In this document: piece after piece, positions 45,159 through 54,615 of the stretch
How positions within the stretch are numbered: the stretch's first letter is position 1
How the letters are laid out: every line of letters starts with the position of its first letter
Assembly (NCBI RefSeq): GCF_021513175.1
Contig: NZ_CP090953.1
Location: forward strand, 3,733,931 to 3,797,930
Source: Sphingomonas sp. S2-65
GTDB lineage: Bacteria; Pseudomonadota; Alphaproteobacteria; Sphingomonadales; Sphingomonadaceae
Reading direction: 5' to 3'
Length of the DNA stretch: 64,000 nt
Program-made: the position numbers and the translations under genes
Notes under the pieces: generated by a model
Databases searched by the model: none
Seen by the model: the letters and a program-made list of their open reading frames with translations, nothing else
Told to the model about the DNA's origin: nothing

Positions 45159-46190
45159 ATGCACCCTATCGCTGCCGCAGCCGGCTCGTTCTTCGCCCTC
45201 CTTTCTCTTGAGGGAGCTGCGTCCGCAGACCAGCGGGCGCCCGAATCCGCCGCCATGTTCGAAGAGATTCGGCAGGCGGACATGGCGCTCGCGACGATCG
45301 GCTGGCGCCTGGCGTCGAACAACGTGGCGCTGTGCGACCGGCAGGAGCCTGGTCTGGGAATGCAGATCCACACCTTGGATCAGTTCGAAAGCAGCTCCCG
45401 CAAGGGTGCCGAGTCCCACTTCGGCTTCGCCACACCGGTCGCGGTGGAGGGAGTCGTGCCGAACAGTCCGGCCGATCGGGCGGGCCTTCGCGCGGACGAT
45501 TCGCTGGTCCGGGTCGGCAGCGTTGCCGTCTCCCAGGTTGCCGGAAAACCGGGCAGCACCGACCGTCTGGTTGCCGCGCAGCTTGCCCTCGCGGCGCTGC
45601 CGATCGACACTCCGATCGTCGTGGAGGCAGTGCGGGCGGGCAAGCCGGTGCGCGTCACTGTCAATCCGGTGCCGATCTGCAAATCCCGGTTCGAGCTTCG
45701 ACTGGCCAGTGATTTCCGGGCTTCGGCCGATGGTTCGATGGTTCAGATCAGCTCGGCATTTCTGGACACCTATTCGCGGGAGCAGGTCGCGGCTGCCGTC
45801 GCGCATGAGCTGTCGCATAATATCCTGCACCATCGCGACCGGCTGGACGCGCGCGGCGTCAACTTCGGCATGCTTTCGGGCTTCGGCGGCAGCGTGAAGT
45901 ATTTCCGGCAGACCGAGATCCAGGCCGACTTGCTGTCGGTCTATCTGCTCGCGAACGCCGGCTATGATCCCAACGTATCCATCGCCTTCTGGAAAGCATT
46001 CGGGCCCAGCAAGGCCGGCGGCATCTTCCGGACCCGCTCACATCCGCATTGGCGCGACCGGGTGAGGACCTTGTTGGCGGAGATCGGAAAGATCGCGGCG
46101 CACCCCGAGCGGCCGATTGTACCCGGCCTGATAGCGCAGCGGGATCAGCCGCTGGACGGGGACTGGCAGTCCCTGCTGATCCGCCAGTAA
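45159..46190 (+). CDS. Periplasmic M48-family metalloprotease with PDZ domain
   Basis: A 343-residue protein. A weak signal peptide (MHPIAAAAGSFFALLSLEGA) precedes a helical stretch. A PDZ domain lies at about residues 95-170 (EGVVPNSPADRAGLRADD). The peptidase domain has the zinc motif HELSH at 216-220 and third ligand Glu253 in EIQADLLS. The PDZ before the protease is less common than after it. It probably degrades misfolded outer-membrane or periplasmic proteins, like BepA or LoiP; target unknown. Confidence 0.85.
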   Translation: MHPIAAAAGSFFALLSLEGAASADQRAPESAAMFEEIRQADMALATIGWRLASNNVALCDRQEPGLGMQIHTLDQFESSSRKGAESHFGFATPVAVEGVVPNSPADRAGLRADDSLVRVGSVAVSQVAGKPGSTDRLVAAQLALAALPIDTPIVVEAVRAGKPVRVTVNPVPICKSRFELRLASDFRASADGSMVQISSAFLDTYSREQVAAAVAHELSHNILHHRDRLDARGVNFGMLSGFGGSVKYFRQTEIQADLLSVYLLANAGYDPNVSIAFWKAFGPSKAGGIFRTRSHPHWRDRVRTLLAEIGKIAAHPERPIVPGLIAQRDQPLDGDWQSLLIRQ

Positions 46191-46197
46191 TCCCGGA

Positions 46198-47493
46198 TCA
46201 GCCGACAAGTCTCAGCGGTTCCGCCGGCAGCGATCGCGGCTGATCCTGCCAAATACCTCGCGTGTCATAGACCAGTTTGTCGGCACGCTCGTCGAGCGGG
46301 ATCGATCGGAACACGTCGTGGTCCACCAGCACGATCAGGATGTCGCACGCTTCCAGCGCCGAATCGACGTCGATCAGGCACGCGCCGCTGCCGGCGAACG
46401 CGTCGGGCAGCGCCGCGGCATAGGGCTCGACGATGGCGATTCGATCGCCGAAGCGATGGGCGAGTTCGCGGGCGACCTTCAGCGCCGGGCTCTCCCGGAA
46501 ATCGTCGATATTGGCTTTGAACGCCAACCCCAGGCACCCGACCTTCGCACCCGGATGCGCGGCGATCATCGACGATGCCGTGTCGACGACATGCAGGATC
46601 TTGCCGTCATTCACTTCGCGGGCGGTGCGGATCAGGGGCGTACGCTCCGGGGCGGCGCTCACCAGGAACCACGGGTCCACGGCGATGCAGTGCCCGCCCA
46701 CCCCAGGCCCGGGTGACAGGATGTTGACGCGCGGGTGCCGATTGGCGAGGCGGATCACTTCCCAGACATCGACCCCCATCTTCTCCGCGATCATCGACAG
46801 CTCATTGGCAAAGGCGATGTTCACGTCGCGAAAAGCGTTCTCGCTAAGCTTGGTCATCTCCGCTGCCTTGGCCGATGTGGTGACGCACGCACCGCGCACG
46901 AACCGGCGATAGAATTGCAACGCCTTGCGCGCGCAACGCGGGGTGACGCCGCCGATCACTCGGTCGTTGTCGATCAGTTCCACCAGGATACGCCCGGGAA
47001 GCACGCGCTCGGGGCAATAGGCGATCGCGACATCCGCACTGCCGGCGCAGTGGCCGGGAATCTTCAGGTCGGGCCGGAGTTGCCCGAGAAGCGCGGCGAC
47101 CTGTTCGGTCGTTCCTACCGGTGACGTGGACTCCAGGACCACCACGTCGCCTGTCTTGAGCACGGTCGCGATGGCCGTTGCCGCCTTCAGCACATAGCCA
47201 ATGTCGGGCGTATGATCGTCGCGAAACGGAGTGGGGACGGCGATCACGAACACCTCCGCGGGCTCGATATCAAGCGAGGCGCGCAGATTGCCGCGCGCAA
47301 CCACGCCCGACACCAGGCCGTCCAGGTCGATCTCCTCGATATGCACCTTGCCCGAATTTACCGTGTCGACGACATGCTGGTGCACGTCCACGCCGACAAC
47401 CTGTGCGCCCGTGCGGGCGATAACCGCAGCGGTGGGCAGGCCGATATAGCCGAGCCCCAGAACGCAGACCTTCAGTTCAGAGCCCGAAACCAT
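46198..47493 (-). CDS. wecC: UDP-N-acetyl-D-mannosamine dehydrogenase
   Basis: A 431-residue nucleotide-sugar dehydrogenase. The NAD loop is GLGYIGLPTAAV; the catalytic Cys lies in GVGGHCIAVDPWF and the C-terminal domain has GLAFKANIDDFRES. It oxidises UDP-ManNAc to UDP-ManNAcA. It overlaps wecB by 17 nt, so the two steps are coupled. ATG 47493 fits family length. Confidence 0.93.
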   Translation of the reverse strand: MVSGSELKVCVLGLGYIGLPTAAVIARTGAQVVGVDVHQHVVDTVNSGKVHIEEIDLDGLVSGVVARGNLRASLDIEPAEVFVIAVPTPFRDDHTPDIGYVLKAATAIATVLKTGDVVVLESTSPVGTTEQVAALLGQLRPDLKIPGHCAGSADVAIAYCPERVLPGRILVELIDNDRVIGGVTPRCARKALQFYRRFVRGACVTTSAKAAEMTKLSENAFRDVNIAFANELSMIAEKMGVDVWEVIRLANRHPRVNILSPGPGVGGHCIAVDPWFLVSAAPERTPLIRTAREVNDGKILHVVDTASSMIAAHPGAKVGCLGLAFKANIDDFRESPALKVARELAHRFGDRIAIVEPYAAALPDAFAGSGACLIDVDSALEACDILIVLVDHDVFRSIPLDERADKLVYDTRGIWQDQPRSLPAEPLRLVG

Positions 47494-48607
47494 GTGCGAC
47501 GATCCCCGCGATACGCTGTGCGGCATGGCCGTCGCCGAAGGGATTATGGGCGCGGGCCATGGCCGAATAGCTATCGGGTACGTCGAGGAGGGTTGAGATT
47601 TCGGAAACGATGCGCTCGGGATCGGTGCCGACGAGCTTTGCGGTGCCCGCCGCTACGCCCTCGGGCCGCTCGGTCGTCTCCCGCATGACCAGCACTGGCT
47701 TGCCGAGTGCGGGCGCTTCTTCCTGCACGCCCCCAGAGTCGGACAGGACGATGTGTGCCATGCCGAGTGCGCGGATGAAATGCGGGTAGTCGAGCGGGTC
47801 GATGCGCGCGATGTTGGGCTGGTGGCCCAGCACATCGTCCATGACCGACACGACATTGGGGTTGGGGTGCATTGGAAACAGAATGGCCATGTCGGGCCGC
47901 TGCGCGATCCGGCCGAGCGCCTGGGCGATTCCGGCCATGCCGTCGCCGAAATTCTCGCGCCGATGCGTCGTGACCAGCACGATCCGCTTGCCGGCGAAGC
48001 GGGCTGCGATCGGATCGAGCCCGGCGGCCAACGAAGGATCGGCTTCGATCTGGGCGCGCGTGATATGCAGGGCGTCGATCACCGTGTTGCCGGTGACGTG
48101 CACCGTGGCGGCTACGACATTTTCTCGCAGCAGCGCGTCCGCCGCGGTCTGAGTGGGGGCGAAATGTTGGTCGGCGATCGTCGCGACGATGCGGCGATTC
48201 ACTTCCTCGGGCCAGGGCTGGTAGATGTCTCCGGAGCGCAGCCCGGCTTCGACATGCCCGACGTTGACCTTGCGATAATAGGCCGCGAGCGCGCCGACCA
48301 TCGCCGTCGCGGTGTCTCCCTGGACGATTACTCGATCCGGCTTCTCGGCATCCAGGACCCGCCCCAGGCCCGTCAGCAGCCGCGCGCTGAGCTCGTCCAG
48401 CGACTGTCCGGGAGTCATGATGTCCAGGTCGATGTCGGGCGTCAGACCGGCAATTGACAGCACTTGGTCCAGCAGTCCGCGATGCTGGGCGGTGACGCAG
48501 GTCCGCACCTCCATGCCGCCATGGGCCTGGAGCGTGCGGATCACCGGAAACAGTTTGATCGCCTCGGGACGTGTGCCGAAGACGAAAAGTACCTTGGATT
48601 TCGCCAT
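47477..48607 (-). CDS. wecB: UDP-N-acetylglucosamine 2-epimerase (non-hydrolysing)
   Basis: A 376-residue GT-B-fold enzyme that interconverts UDP-GlcNAc and UDP-ManNAc. Signatures are FGTRPEAIKLFPVI, VQGDTATAM, HVEAGLRSGDIYQPWPEE, VTTHRRENFGDG and SDSGGVQEEAPALGKPVLVM. It uses the product of GlmU. With WecC it gives UDP-ManNAcA, a surface glycan precursor. It is 43 bp downstream of the UDP-xylose synthase gene. Confidence 0.95.
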   Translation of the reverse strand: MAKSKVLFVFGTRPEAIKLFPVIRTLQAHGGMEVRTCVTAQHRGLLDQVLSIAGLTPDIDLDIMTPGQSLDELSARLLTGLGRVLDAEKPDRVIVQGDTATAMVGALAAYYRKVNVGHVEAGLRSGDIYQPWPEEVNRRIVATIADQHFAPTQTAADALLRENVVAATVHVTGNTVIDALHITRAQIEADPSLAAGLDPIAARFAGKRIVLVTTHRRENFGDGMAGIAQALGRIAQRPDMAILFPMHPNPNVVSVMDDVLGHQPNIARIDPLDYPHFIRALGMAHIVLSDSGGVQEEAPALGKPVLVMRETTERPEGVAAGTAKLVGTDPERIVSEISTLLDVPDSYSAMARAHNPFGDGHAAQRIAGIVAHGFGL

Positions 48608-48650
48608 TTTCCCGTCCTAATCGATCAAGCTTAAAACGGGGTAAGGGCGC

Positions 48651-49643
48651 TCAGCTGGCCATCCGCAGATTGCGTGCGAAGGTCAGCGAGCGGGTCTGCA
48701 GCGTTCCGTCGAAATATTCGATTGTCCGCGTAAGCCCCTCGCGCAGCTGGATTTTCGGCTCCCAGTTCAGCAGCTTCTTGGCCTGGGTGATGTCGGGCTT
48801 GCGCTGCCGCGGATCGTCGGCAGGCAATGGCTTGTGGATGATCTCGACGCTCGACCCGACCAGCTCTCGAACCAGCTCTGCCAGCTCCAGCATCGTAAAT
48901 TCGCCCGGATTTCCGAGGTTTACGGGGCCGATAACGTCCGCGGGCGTGTCCATCATCGCGATGATACCGTCAACAAGATCGTCTACATAGCAGAACGACC
49001 GAGTCTGGCTCCCATCCCCATAGATCGTAATTGGCTCGCCCGTCAGCGCCTGGACAATGAAGTTCGAAACTACCCGCCCATCCCCCGGATGCATCCGGGG
49101 ACCATAGGTGTTGAAGATGCGAATGACCTTGGTCTGCAAGGCATGCTGGCGATGATAATCGAAGAACAGCGTCTCGGCACAGCGTTTGCCCTCGTCATAG
49201 CACGAACGCGGCCCGATCGGGTTGACGTTGCCCCAATAGCTTTCAGGCTGCGGGTGGACCGCAGGGTCGCCATAAACCTCGCTGGTCGACGCTTGCAGGA
49301 TCGGCGCCTTCACGCGCTTGGCCAGGCCGAGCATGTTGATCGCGCCCATCACGCTGGTCTTCGTCGTCTGAACGGGATCCGCCTGATAGTGGATCGGCGA
49401 GGCAGGGCAGGCGAGATTGAAGATGCGGTCGACCTCGACATAGAGCGGGAAGTTCACGTCGTGCCGCAGCAATTCGAATTTGGGAGAGCCCAGAAGGTGC
49501 TCGATATTCTCCCGCCGGCCTGTGTAGAAGTTGTCGACGCAAAGCACCTCGCAGCCCCGCATCAGCAGCCGGCTGCACAAGTGCGATCCGATGAAGCCGG
49601 CGCCGCCGGTCACCAGAATGCGTTTGGGCTCCGTCAGACTCAT
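48651..49643 (-). CDS. UDP-glucuronate decarboxylase (UDP-xylose synthase)
   Basis: A 330-residue extended SDR. The NAD loop is [12 protein letters not shown] at 11-22. TSEVYGDP carries the catalytic Ser/Thr region, YDEGK has the catalytic Tyr and Lys, and [20 protein letters not shown] is typical of UXS. It turns UDP-glucuronate (from Ugd at 36557) into UDP-xylose. ATG 49643 gives the UXS length; upstream in-frame Met codons exist. Confidence 0.92.
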   Translation of the reverse strand: MSLTEPKRILVTGGAGFIGSHLCSRLLMRGCEVLCVDNFYTGRRENIEHLLGSPKFELLRHDVNFPLYVEVDRIFNLACPASPIHYQADPVQTTKTSVMGAINMLGLAKRVKAPILQASTSEVYGDPAVHPQPESYWGNVNPIGPRSCYDEGKRCAETLFFDYHRQHALQTKVIRIFNTYGPRMHPGDGRVVSNFIVQALTGEPITIYGDGSQTRSFCYVDDLVDGIIAMMDTPADVIGPVNLGNPGEFTMLELAELVRELVGSSVEIIHKPLPADDPRQRKPDITQAKKLLNWEPKIQLREGLTRTIEYFDGTLQTRSLTFARNLRMAS

Positions 49644-49814
49644 AGCACCCCCTTTTATTTTCATGCTGTGTTGGAGCCGTAACGTTGTCGCTGCGTTTTT
49701 TCTCCGTCCGCTTCTACATTCCTGAAGAAGCTGCCACCGAGGGTTGACCAGTCTGCGTCTTTGCGGAAGGCGGTGGCTCACACCTGAGGGGTTTCACGTG
49801 TCTCGGAGAAATTG

Positions 49815-50678
49815 ATGTTCAAGCCGTTGCGAAAGGCCGTGTTTCCTGTCGGTGGTCTCGGCACCCGGTTCCTTCCTGCAACGAAGGCGATGCCGAAGGA
49901 GATGCTACCCGTCGTCGATCGCCCGTTGATACAATATGCCGTTGAGGAGGCTATGGAGGCGGGCATCCAACAGATGATCTTCGTCACCGGCCGGGGTAAG
50001 CACGCGATCGAAGATCACTTCGACATTGCGTTCGAGCTCGAAGCCACCATGAACGAGCGCGGCAAGTCGCTTGATGTGCTCGATGCTACCAAATTGAAGC
50101 CGGGCGCGATTGCCTATGTTCGCCAGCAGGAACCGATGGGCCTCGGGCATGCGGTCTGGTGTGCGAGAGACATCGTTGGCGACGAGCCGTTTGCGGTGCT
50201 GCTTGCCGATGATTTCATGCTCGGCAAGCCGGGCTGCCTGAAGCAGATGGTGGACGCATATAACCGCGTCGGCGGTAATCTGCTGTGCGCCGAGATCGTA
50301 CCGGACGACCAGACGCATCGGTATGGCATCATCACGCCAGGCGAGCAGGACGGCACCCTCACGGAGGTCCGGGGCCTTGTCGAGAAGCCGAAGCCCGGTA
50401 CCGCGCCTTCGAACCTGTCCGTGATCGGGCGCTACATCCTTCAGCCAGAGGTGATGCAAGTGCTCGACGGGCAGGAGGCGGGTGCTGGTGGTGAAATCCA
50501 GCTGACCGATGCCATGGCTCGCATGATCGGAAACCAGCCGTTCCATGGCGTAACCTACCAAGGCAAACGGTACGACTGCGGCGACAAGGCCGGCTTCATT
50601 CAAGCCAATATTGCGGTTGCGCTGGAGCGCGAGGACATCGCTCCCTCCGTTCGCTCCTTCCTCGACACTATTCGTTGA
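49815..50678 (+). CDS. galU: UTP-glucose-1-phosphate uridylyltransferase
   Basis: A 287-residue enzyme that makes UDP-glucose. Motifs are FPVGGLGTRFLPATKAMPKE, the sugar-binding EKPKPGTAPSNLSVIGRYIL and GEIQLTDAMA. UDP-glucose feeds Ugd and most surface glycans. The start has GGAGAA; a TTG just before the ATG is less likely. It is divergent from the UXS gene across 171 bp and convergent with the next dehydrogenase. Confidence 0.96.
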   Translation: MFKPLRKAVFPVGGLGTRFLPATKAMPKEMLPVVDRPLIQYAVEEAMEAGIQQMIFVTGRGKHAIEDHFDIAFELEATMNERGKSLDVLDATKLKPGAIAYVRQQEPMGLGHAVWCARDIVGDEPFAVLLADDFMLGKPGCLKQMVDAYNRVGGNLLCAEIVPDDQTHRYGIITPGEQDGTLTEVRGLVEKPKPGTAPSNLSVIGRYILQPEVMQVLDGQEAGAGGEIQLTDAMARMIGNQPFHGVTYQGKRYDCGDKAGFIQANIAVALEREDIAPSVRSFLDTIR

Positions 50679-50707
50679 TCGCGCGTCGCGCGCGCAGGAT
50701 TCTGCAA

Positions 50708-52054
50708 TCAGGCGCGCACGACTTTGTCACTGACGACGCCAGCTTTTGCGCAGGCATTTCGCGTATCGATCACTAGCTTGGCCGACGCGGCGAGCTCGCG
50801 ATAATCGATGCCGTCGTGATCGGTCGCGATCAGTACGGCATCGTATCGCGCGATCACGTCAGCATCCCAGGCGATCCCCTCGCGATAGTTCAACGTCGGA
50901 TGCTCGCGCGTTCCATTGATCTGCGGCACATACGGATCGTGGAAATCGGCAACCGCCCCACGCGCCTCGATCATTTCCATAAGGCGCAGTGCCGGACTCT
51001 CGCGAATATCGTCGACGTTCTTCTTGTACGCGACACCCAGCACCAACACGCGAGCGTTTCGCAAGCCTCTGCCAAAACGCGCGTCGAGCGTATCAGCCAT
51101 TACGCGGATCACATGAGCGGGCATGTCGGCATTGATCTGGCCGGCTAATTCGATGAAGCGCGTATGCTGGTTGTACTCACGCGCCTTCCAGGTCAGATAA
51201 AACGGGTCGATGGGGATGCAATGGCCCCCCAAACCTGGCCCGGGATAAAACGGCATAAAGCCGAACGGCTTGGATTTGGCTGCGTCGATCACTTCCCAGA
51301 CATCAATGTTCATCGCAGTGAAGATGAGTTTCAATTCGTTGACGAGCGCTATGTTGACCGCTCGGAATACGTTTTCGGTTATTTTTACTGCCTCCGCTGT
51401 CGCCGCCGACGACACGGAGATCGTCTTAGGGACTATGCGGCGATACACCGCTGAAGCCAGTCCGGCGGACACCGCGTCGTCTGCACCAACGACTTTGGGG
51501 ATTTGTGTGGTCGAGTATGTCGGATTGCCGGGATCTTCTCGTTCGGGCGAGTAGGCGAGAAAGAAATCTGATCCGGCCTTCAGTCCCTTCGCTTCGAGGA
51601 TCGGCTGCATGACATCGCGCGTCGTCCCGGGGTAAGTTGTGGACTCCAGGATGATCAGCTGTCCTTTGCGGAGCGTCTTGGCAATCGCGGTAGTCGTCGC
51701 CTCGACATATCTAAGGTCGGGTTCAAGATGGCGCGTCAGCGGAGTGGGTACGCAGATCAGCACGACGTCCGCTTCGGCCAGTCGGCTGAGATCCAAGGTC
51801 GCTTCTAGCTTCAGCGCCTTCACCAAAGGTGCAATACGCCCGCTGTCGATGTGCTTGATGTAGCTGCTACCGGCGGAAAGCGCTTCGACTTTGGCGTCGT
51901 CGAGATCGAAGGCCAGCACAGAGCAATCAGCTTCGCAGAAGGCTACTGCAAGCGGCAGGCCGACATAGCCCATGCCGACCACCCCGATCTTTGCTGTCCC
52001 GGTCTCAATGCGCGCCTGAAGCTTCAGGCCATGGGCCGGCCATTCGATGCTCAT
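50708..52054 (-). CDS. UDP-N-acetyl-D-hexosamine dehydrogenase (WbpA/TviB type)
   Basis: A 448-residue nucleotide-sugar dehydrogenase of the UDP-HexNAc group. The NAD loop is GVVGMGYVGLPLAVAF and the active-site Cys is in GLGGHCIPIDPFYL. The C-terminal UDP domain has GVAYKKNVDDIRESPA. Relatives oxidise UDP-GlcNAc or UDP-GalNAc to the uronate. It is the third nucleotide-sugar dehydrogenase in the window after Ugd and WecC. The next gene upstream on this strand is the broken UDP-glucuronate epimerase. Confidence 0.9.
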   Translation of the reverse strand: MSIEWPAHGLKLQARIETGTAKIGVVGMGYVGLPLAVAFCEADCSVLAFDLDDAKVEALSAGSSYIKHIDSGRIAPLVKALKLEATLDLSRLAEADVVLICVPTPLTRHLEPDLRYVEATTTAIAKTLRKGQLIILESTTYPGTTRDVMQPILEAKGLKAGSDFFLAYSPEREDPGNPTYSTTQIPKVVGADDAVSAGLASAVYRRIVPKTISVSSAATAEAVKITENVFRAVNIALVNELKLIFTAMNIDVWEVIDAAKSKPFGFMPFYPGPGLGGHCIPIDPFYLTWKAREYNQHTRFIELAGQINADMPAHVIRVMADTLDARFGRGLRNARVLVLGVAYKKNVDDIRESPALRLMEMIEARGAVADFHDPYVPQINGTREHPTLNYREGIAWDADVIARYDAVLIATDHDGIDYRELAASAKLVIDTRNACAKAGVVSDKVVRA

Positions 52055-52111
52055 GTAAGTTCCCGTCGGTATGAATCACAGCGCAACTGCGTTCATCACT
52101 CATCAGGGGTT

Positions 52112-53013
52112 TCAAGATCGATAATGATCCAGATACCATCGCACGAACGCGGGCACGCCAGCACTCGGGGGCGTGGTCGGGATTGTGCCGGTCAGGCGCT
52201 TCAGCAAGACCGATGAAGCCTCCGTAGCCGGCACGTCGCCTTGCTGCATAGGCAGGAAGTTCTTTATAGCGGTCTTGCCGAGCGCTCTTTCGAGCTCACC
52301 GATATAGTCCATAAGTTGGGTTGGCGTGCCGGCACCGATGTTCACGGTGCGAAAGGGCGCAACTGGCGAGAGGCTGTCGCCCTCGACGGCAGTCTTGCCC
52401 GGGACGGCGGTGGTGAGCGCCACGATGGCATCTGCCTTCCCCAGGGCCCGTAAACTGTGAAAAAGCGGAAGAAGGTCATCGGCGTGCCGAACAAATGGCT
52501 GTAGCTGTGTCCGATCAGTTCGGTCGCACCCTTGGTGGCTGCATAGAGGCTCAGCGGCGTCTGGGTGCGCTGCGTTTCCTCGAACGGCATCTGCGCGTTC
52601 GCGCCATAGACCGAGCTTGTAGGCGCAGCGAGGAAGTGGCGAACCGGATGGTGTCGAGCAAGCTCCAGCAGGTTGAAGGTGCCGATCACGTTGGAGCCGA
52701 TGTACCTGCGGGGTTCTTCAATCGAGTAGCGAACCCCCGCTTGCGCGGCCAAATGTATGACCACGTCCGGTTTGAACTCCATCCATGCCTGTTCCAGCGC
52801 GGACATGTCCTCGATCGATATTCGCGCAAGTGAGAAGCGGGGCTTTTCGCCGAGAATGGCCGTGCGTCCTTCCTTCAGCGAAACATCGTAATACGCGCTC
52901 AAGTTGTCGATCCCGAGCACTGTTGCGCCTTGGTTCAGCAGGCGTAAACACGTATGAAAGCCGATGAAGCCAGCCGAGCCGGTCACCAGGATGCGCGGAG
53001 CAGGATCAGTCAT
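52112..53013 (-). pseudogene. UDP-glucuronate 4-epimerase, broken by an internal out-of-frame deletion
   Basis: From ATG 53013 an extended SDR reads normally: VTGSAGFIGFHTCLRLL, LAAQAGVRYSIEEPRRYI, TSSVYGANAQMPF, the catalytic Tyr and Lys of YAATK, and FFRFFTVYGPWGR. Near 52445 the frame then goes wrong. The rest of the protein (ADAIVALTTAVPGKT, GDSLSPVAPFRTVNIGAG, QGDVPATEASS to the stop at 52112) continues in another frame. The normal segment between YGPWGRPDM and RDFTYIDDI is missing. The total of 902 nt is not a multiple of three and about 100 nt shorter than intact relatives. The product would lack the sugar-binding part, so the gene is probably dead. Confidence 0.85.
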
Positions 53014-53053
53014 GGGTCGCTCTGGTGGCTGAACGTTCCGATCAAGTCCAGCG

Positions 53054-53845
53054 CTACCGGGCGCCGCACGAGGGGCAGCCGGGATCCTTCGGCAGGGTCA
53101 GCGTTCGAAATCGCAAGCCAAGCGCATCGACGAGCAGCAGCTTGCCCGCGCTGTCCTCGCCGAATGGGAAGATCGCACGGACCGCCTCTAAAGCCGCGAG
53201 GCTGCCCATGATGCCGGTCAATGCCCCGAGTACGCCCTGTTCGGCGCAGGTTACCTCCTCACGTTCCGGATCTGCGCCTACAAAGCATCGGTAGCAGGGC
53301 TTATCAGTTTCCCAGCCCCGGAATACGCCGAGCTGCCCCTCGAACTCTGCTACCGCTGCAGAGACCAGCGGCACGCGCTTGCTCAGGGTCGCATCGGCAA
53401 CGGCAAGCCGGGTCAGGAAATTGTCTGACCCGTCCAAAACGACGTCGGCGGAAGCGACAAAGGCGGAGGCGCTGCTGGCGCTGATCCTCTCGTTGACGGT
53501 GCATACTTCCACACCGGGGTTGAGCCGACGGACGGCATCCGCCGCGGCGTCGACTTTTGCAAGACCGATGTCGGACGTTCCGAAGAGCGTCTGACGCTGC
53601 AGGTTGGACAGTTCGACATGGTCGTCGTCAACGATCGTCAGCCTGCCGACTCCCGCTGTCGCGAGGTACTGGATGGCTGGAGAGCCGATACCGCCGGCGC
53701 CGATCACCAGAACGTGCGAACGCCGCAGCTTCAGCTGGCCGACGCCGCCGATGTCGCGAAGTACGATATGCCGCGCATACCGCTCCAGTTCGGCAGCGTC
53801 GAGGTTCACGTGGGCCAAGTGAAGGTGAGAGTGGTCCGATACCAT
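53054..53845 (-). CDS. moeB: Molybdopterin-synthase adenylyltransferase-like E1 protein
   Basis: A 263-residue HesA/MoeB/ThiF protein. The N-terminal ERYARHIVLRDIGGVGQLKL is followed by the ATP loop GAGGIGSP at 49-56, DDDHVELSNLQRQTLF and the zinc knuckles CYRCF and CPSCGAR. It adenylates the Gly-Gly end of a ubiquitin-like carrier. MoaD at 9405-9656 is the likely partner, though a ThiS-type carrier is possible. ATG 53845 has AGGAG; its first 40 bases overlap the upstream gene. Confidence 0.88.
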   Translation of the reverse strand: MVSDHSHLHLAHVNLDAAELERYARHIVLRDIGGVGQLKLRRSHVLVIGAGGIGSPAIQYLATAGVGRLTIVDDDHVELSNLQRQTLFGTSDIGLAKVDAAADAVRRLNPGVEVCTVNERISASSASAFVASADVVLDGSDNFLTRLAVADATLSKRVPLVSAAVAEFEGQLGVFRGWETDKPCYRCFVGADPEREEVTCAEQGVLGALTGIMGSLAALEAVRAIFPFGEDSAGKLLLVDALGLRFRTLTLPKDPGCPSCGAR

Positions 53846-54171
53846 TGCTCCTGCAGGCCGGTGCGGGGGAGAAGGTTGTTGCGTGCAAACCCTGCCACCA
53901 ACGCGGCCGCATATTGCTCGACGGTCGCGCAGCCGATTGCGCGCGGGACCGTGGTGCGGATGCCGCCAGCCTGATCTACGAGTACCGCGACATCGACGGT
54001 CATAGAGCCGCCCTGAGGCATCGGGCACTTTCGTCCTATCGCTTCACGCTGAACGAAGCTGTTCATCTCTGGCGTGATCTGTGGCGCAGTCTTGTACGGG
54101 AGCGGTGCCAGCATGTTCCACTGCAGCGCGAGGGCCTGGACCCCTGCAATAAGGGCAGAAGCCGCGCTCAT
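53806..54171 (-). CDS. Small exported protein with TonB-C-like domain
   Basis: A 121-residue protein. The N-terminus [20 protein letters not shown] could be a signal or anchor. Residues 55-120 resemble the strand-helix-strand of a TonB C-terminal domain: [36 protein letters not shown] and [10 protein letters not shown]. Two cysteines (in RKCPMP and IGCATV) could pair. The start overlaps the dut stop by 4 nt and its end overlaps the moeB start, so it belongs to the packed coaBC-dut-moeB run. Function unknown. Confidence 0.6.
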   Translation of the reverse strand: MSAASALIAGVQALALQWNMLAPLPYKTAPQITPEMNSFVQREAIGRKCPMPQGGSMTVDVAVLVDQAGGIRTTVPRAIGCATVEQYAAALVAGFARNNLLPRTGLQEQWYRTTLTFTWPT

Positions 54172-54614
54172 GTCCCGGTCGATCCGAAGCCGCCACTGCC
54201 CCTCGCGGTCTCATCCAACTCGGCGACTTCAACCAAGTGGGCGAGTTGGACGGGCGCGGGTACAAGCTGCGCGATCCTGTCCCCGCGCGTGATCGCAAAG
54301 TCTTCGCTGCCGAGATTAGCCAGGATCACCTTCAGCTCGCCGCGATAGTCGCTGTCGATCGTACCCGGCGTGTTGAGACAGGTAATGCCATGCTTTAGCG
54401 CCAGGCCCGATCGAGGGCGGACCTGCACCTCATATCCTACTGGGATCGCCATCGCGAACCCGGTCGGCACAGCGTAGCGTGCGCCGGGTCGAAGCATCAG
54501 GCTTTCCGCCGAAACGACATCCATCCCGGCAGATCCAGGCGTGGCATAGGAAGGAACGGGCAAGTCTTTCCCGTTGGGCAGGCGGAGTATCGCGATCCGG
54601 ATCGGAGAGAGCAT
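54168..54614 (-). CDS. dut: Deoxyuridine triphosphatase
   Basis: A 148-residue trimeric dUTPase that hydrolyses dUTP to dUMP and pyrophosphate. The five motifs are in order: [41 protein letters not shown] and the C-terminal GSGGFGSTG. It keeps uracil out of DNA. It follows the lipoprotein hydrolase gene by one base on the same strand. Confidence 0.96.
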   Translation of the reverse strand: MLSPIRIAILRLPNGKDLPVPSYATPGSAGMDVVSAESLMLRPGARYAVPTGFAMAIPVGYEVQVRPRSGLALKHGITCLNTPGTIDSDYRGELKVILANLGSEDFAITRGDRIAQLVPAPVQLAHLVEVAELDETARGSGGFGSTGT

Positions 54615-54615
54615 G

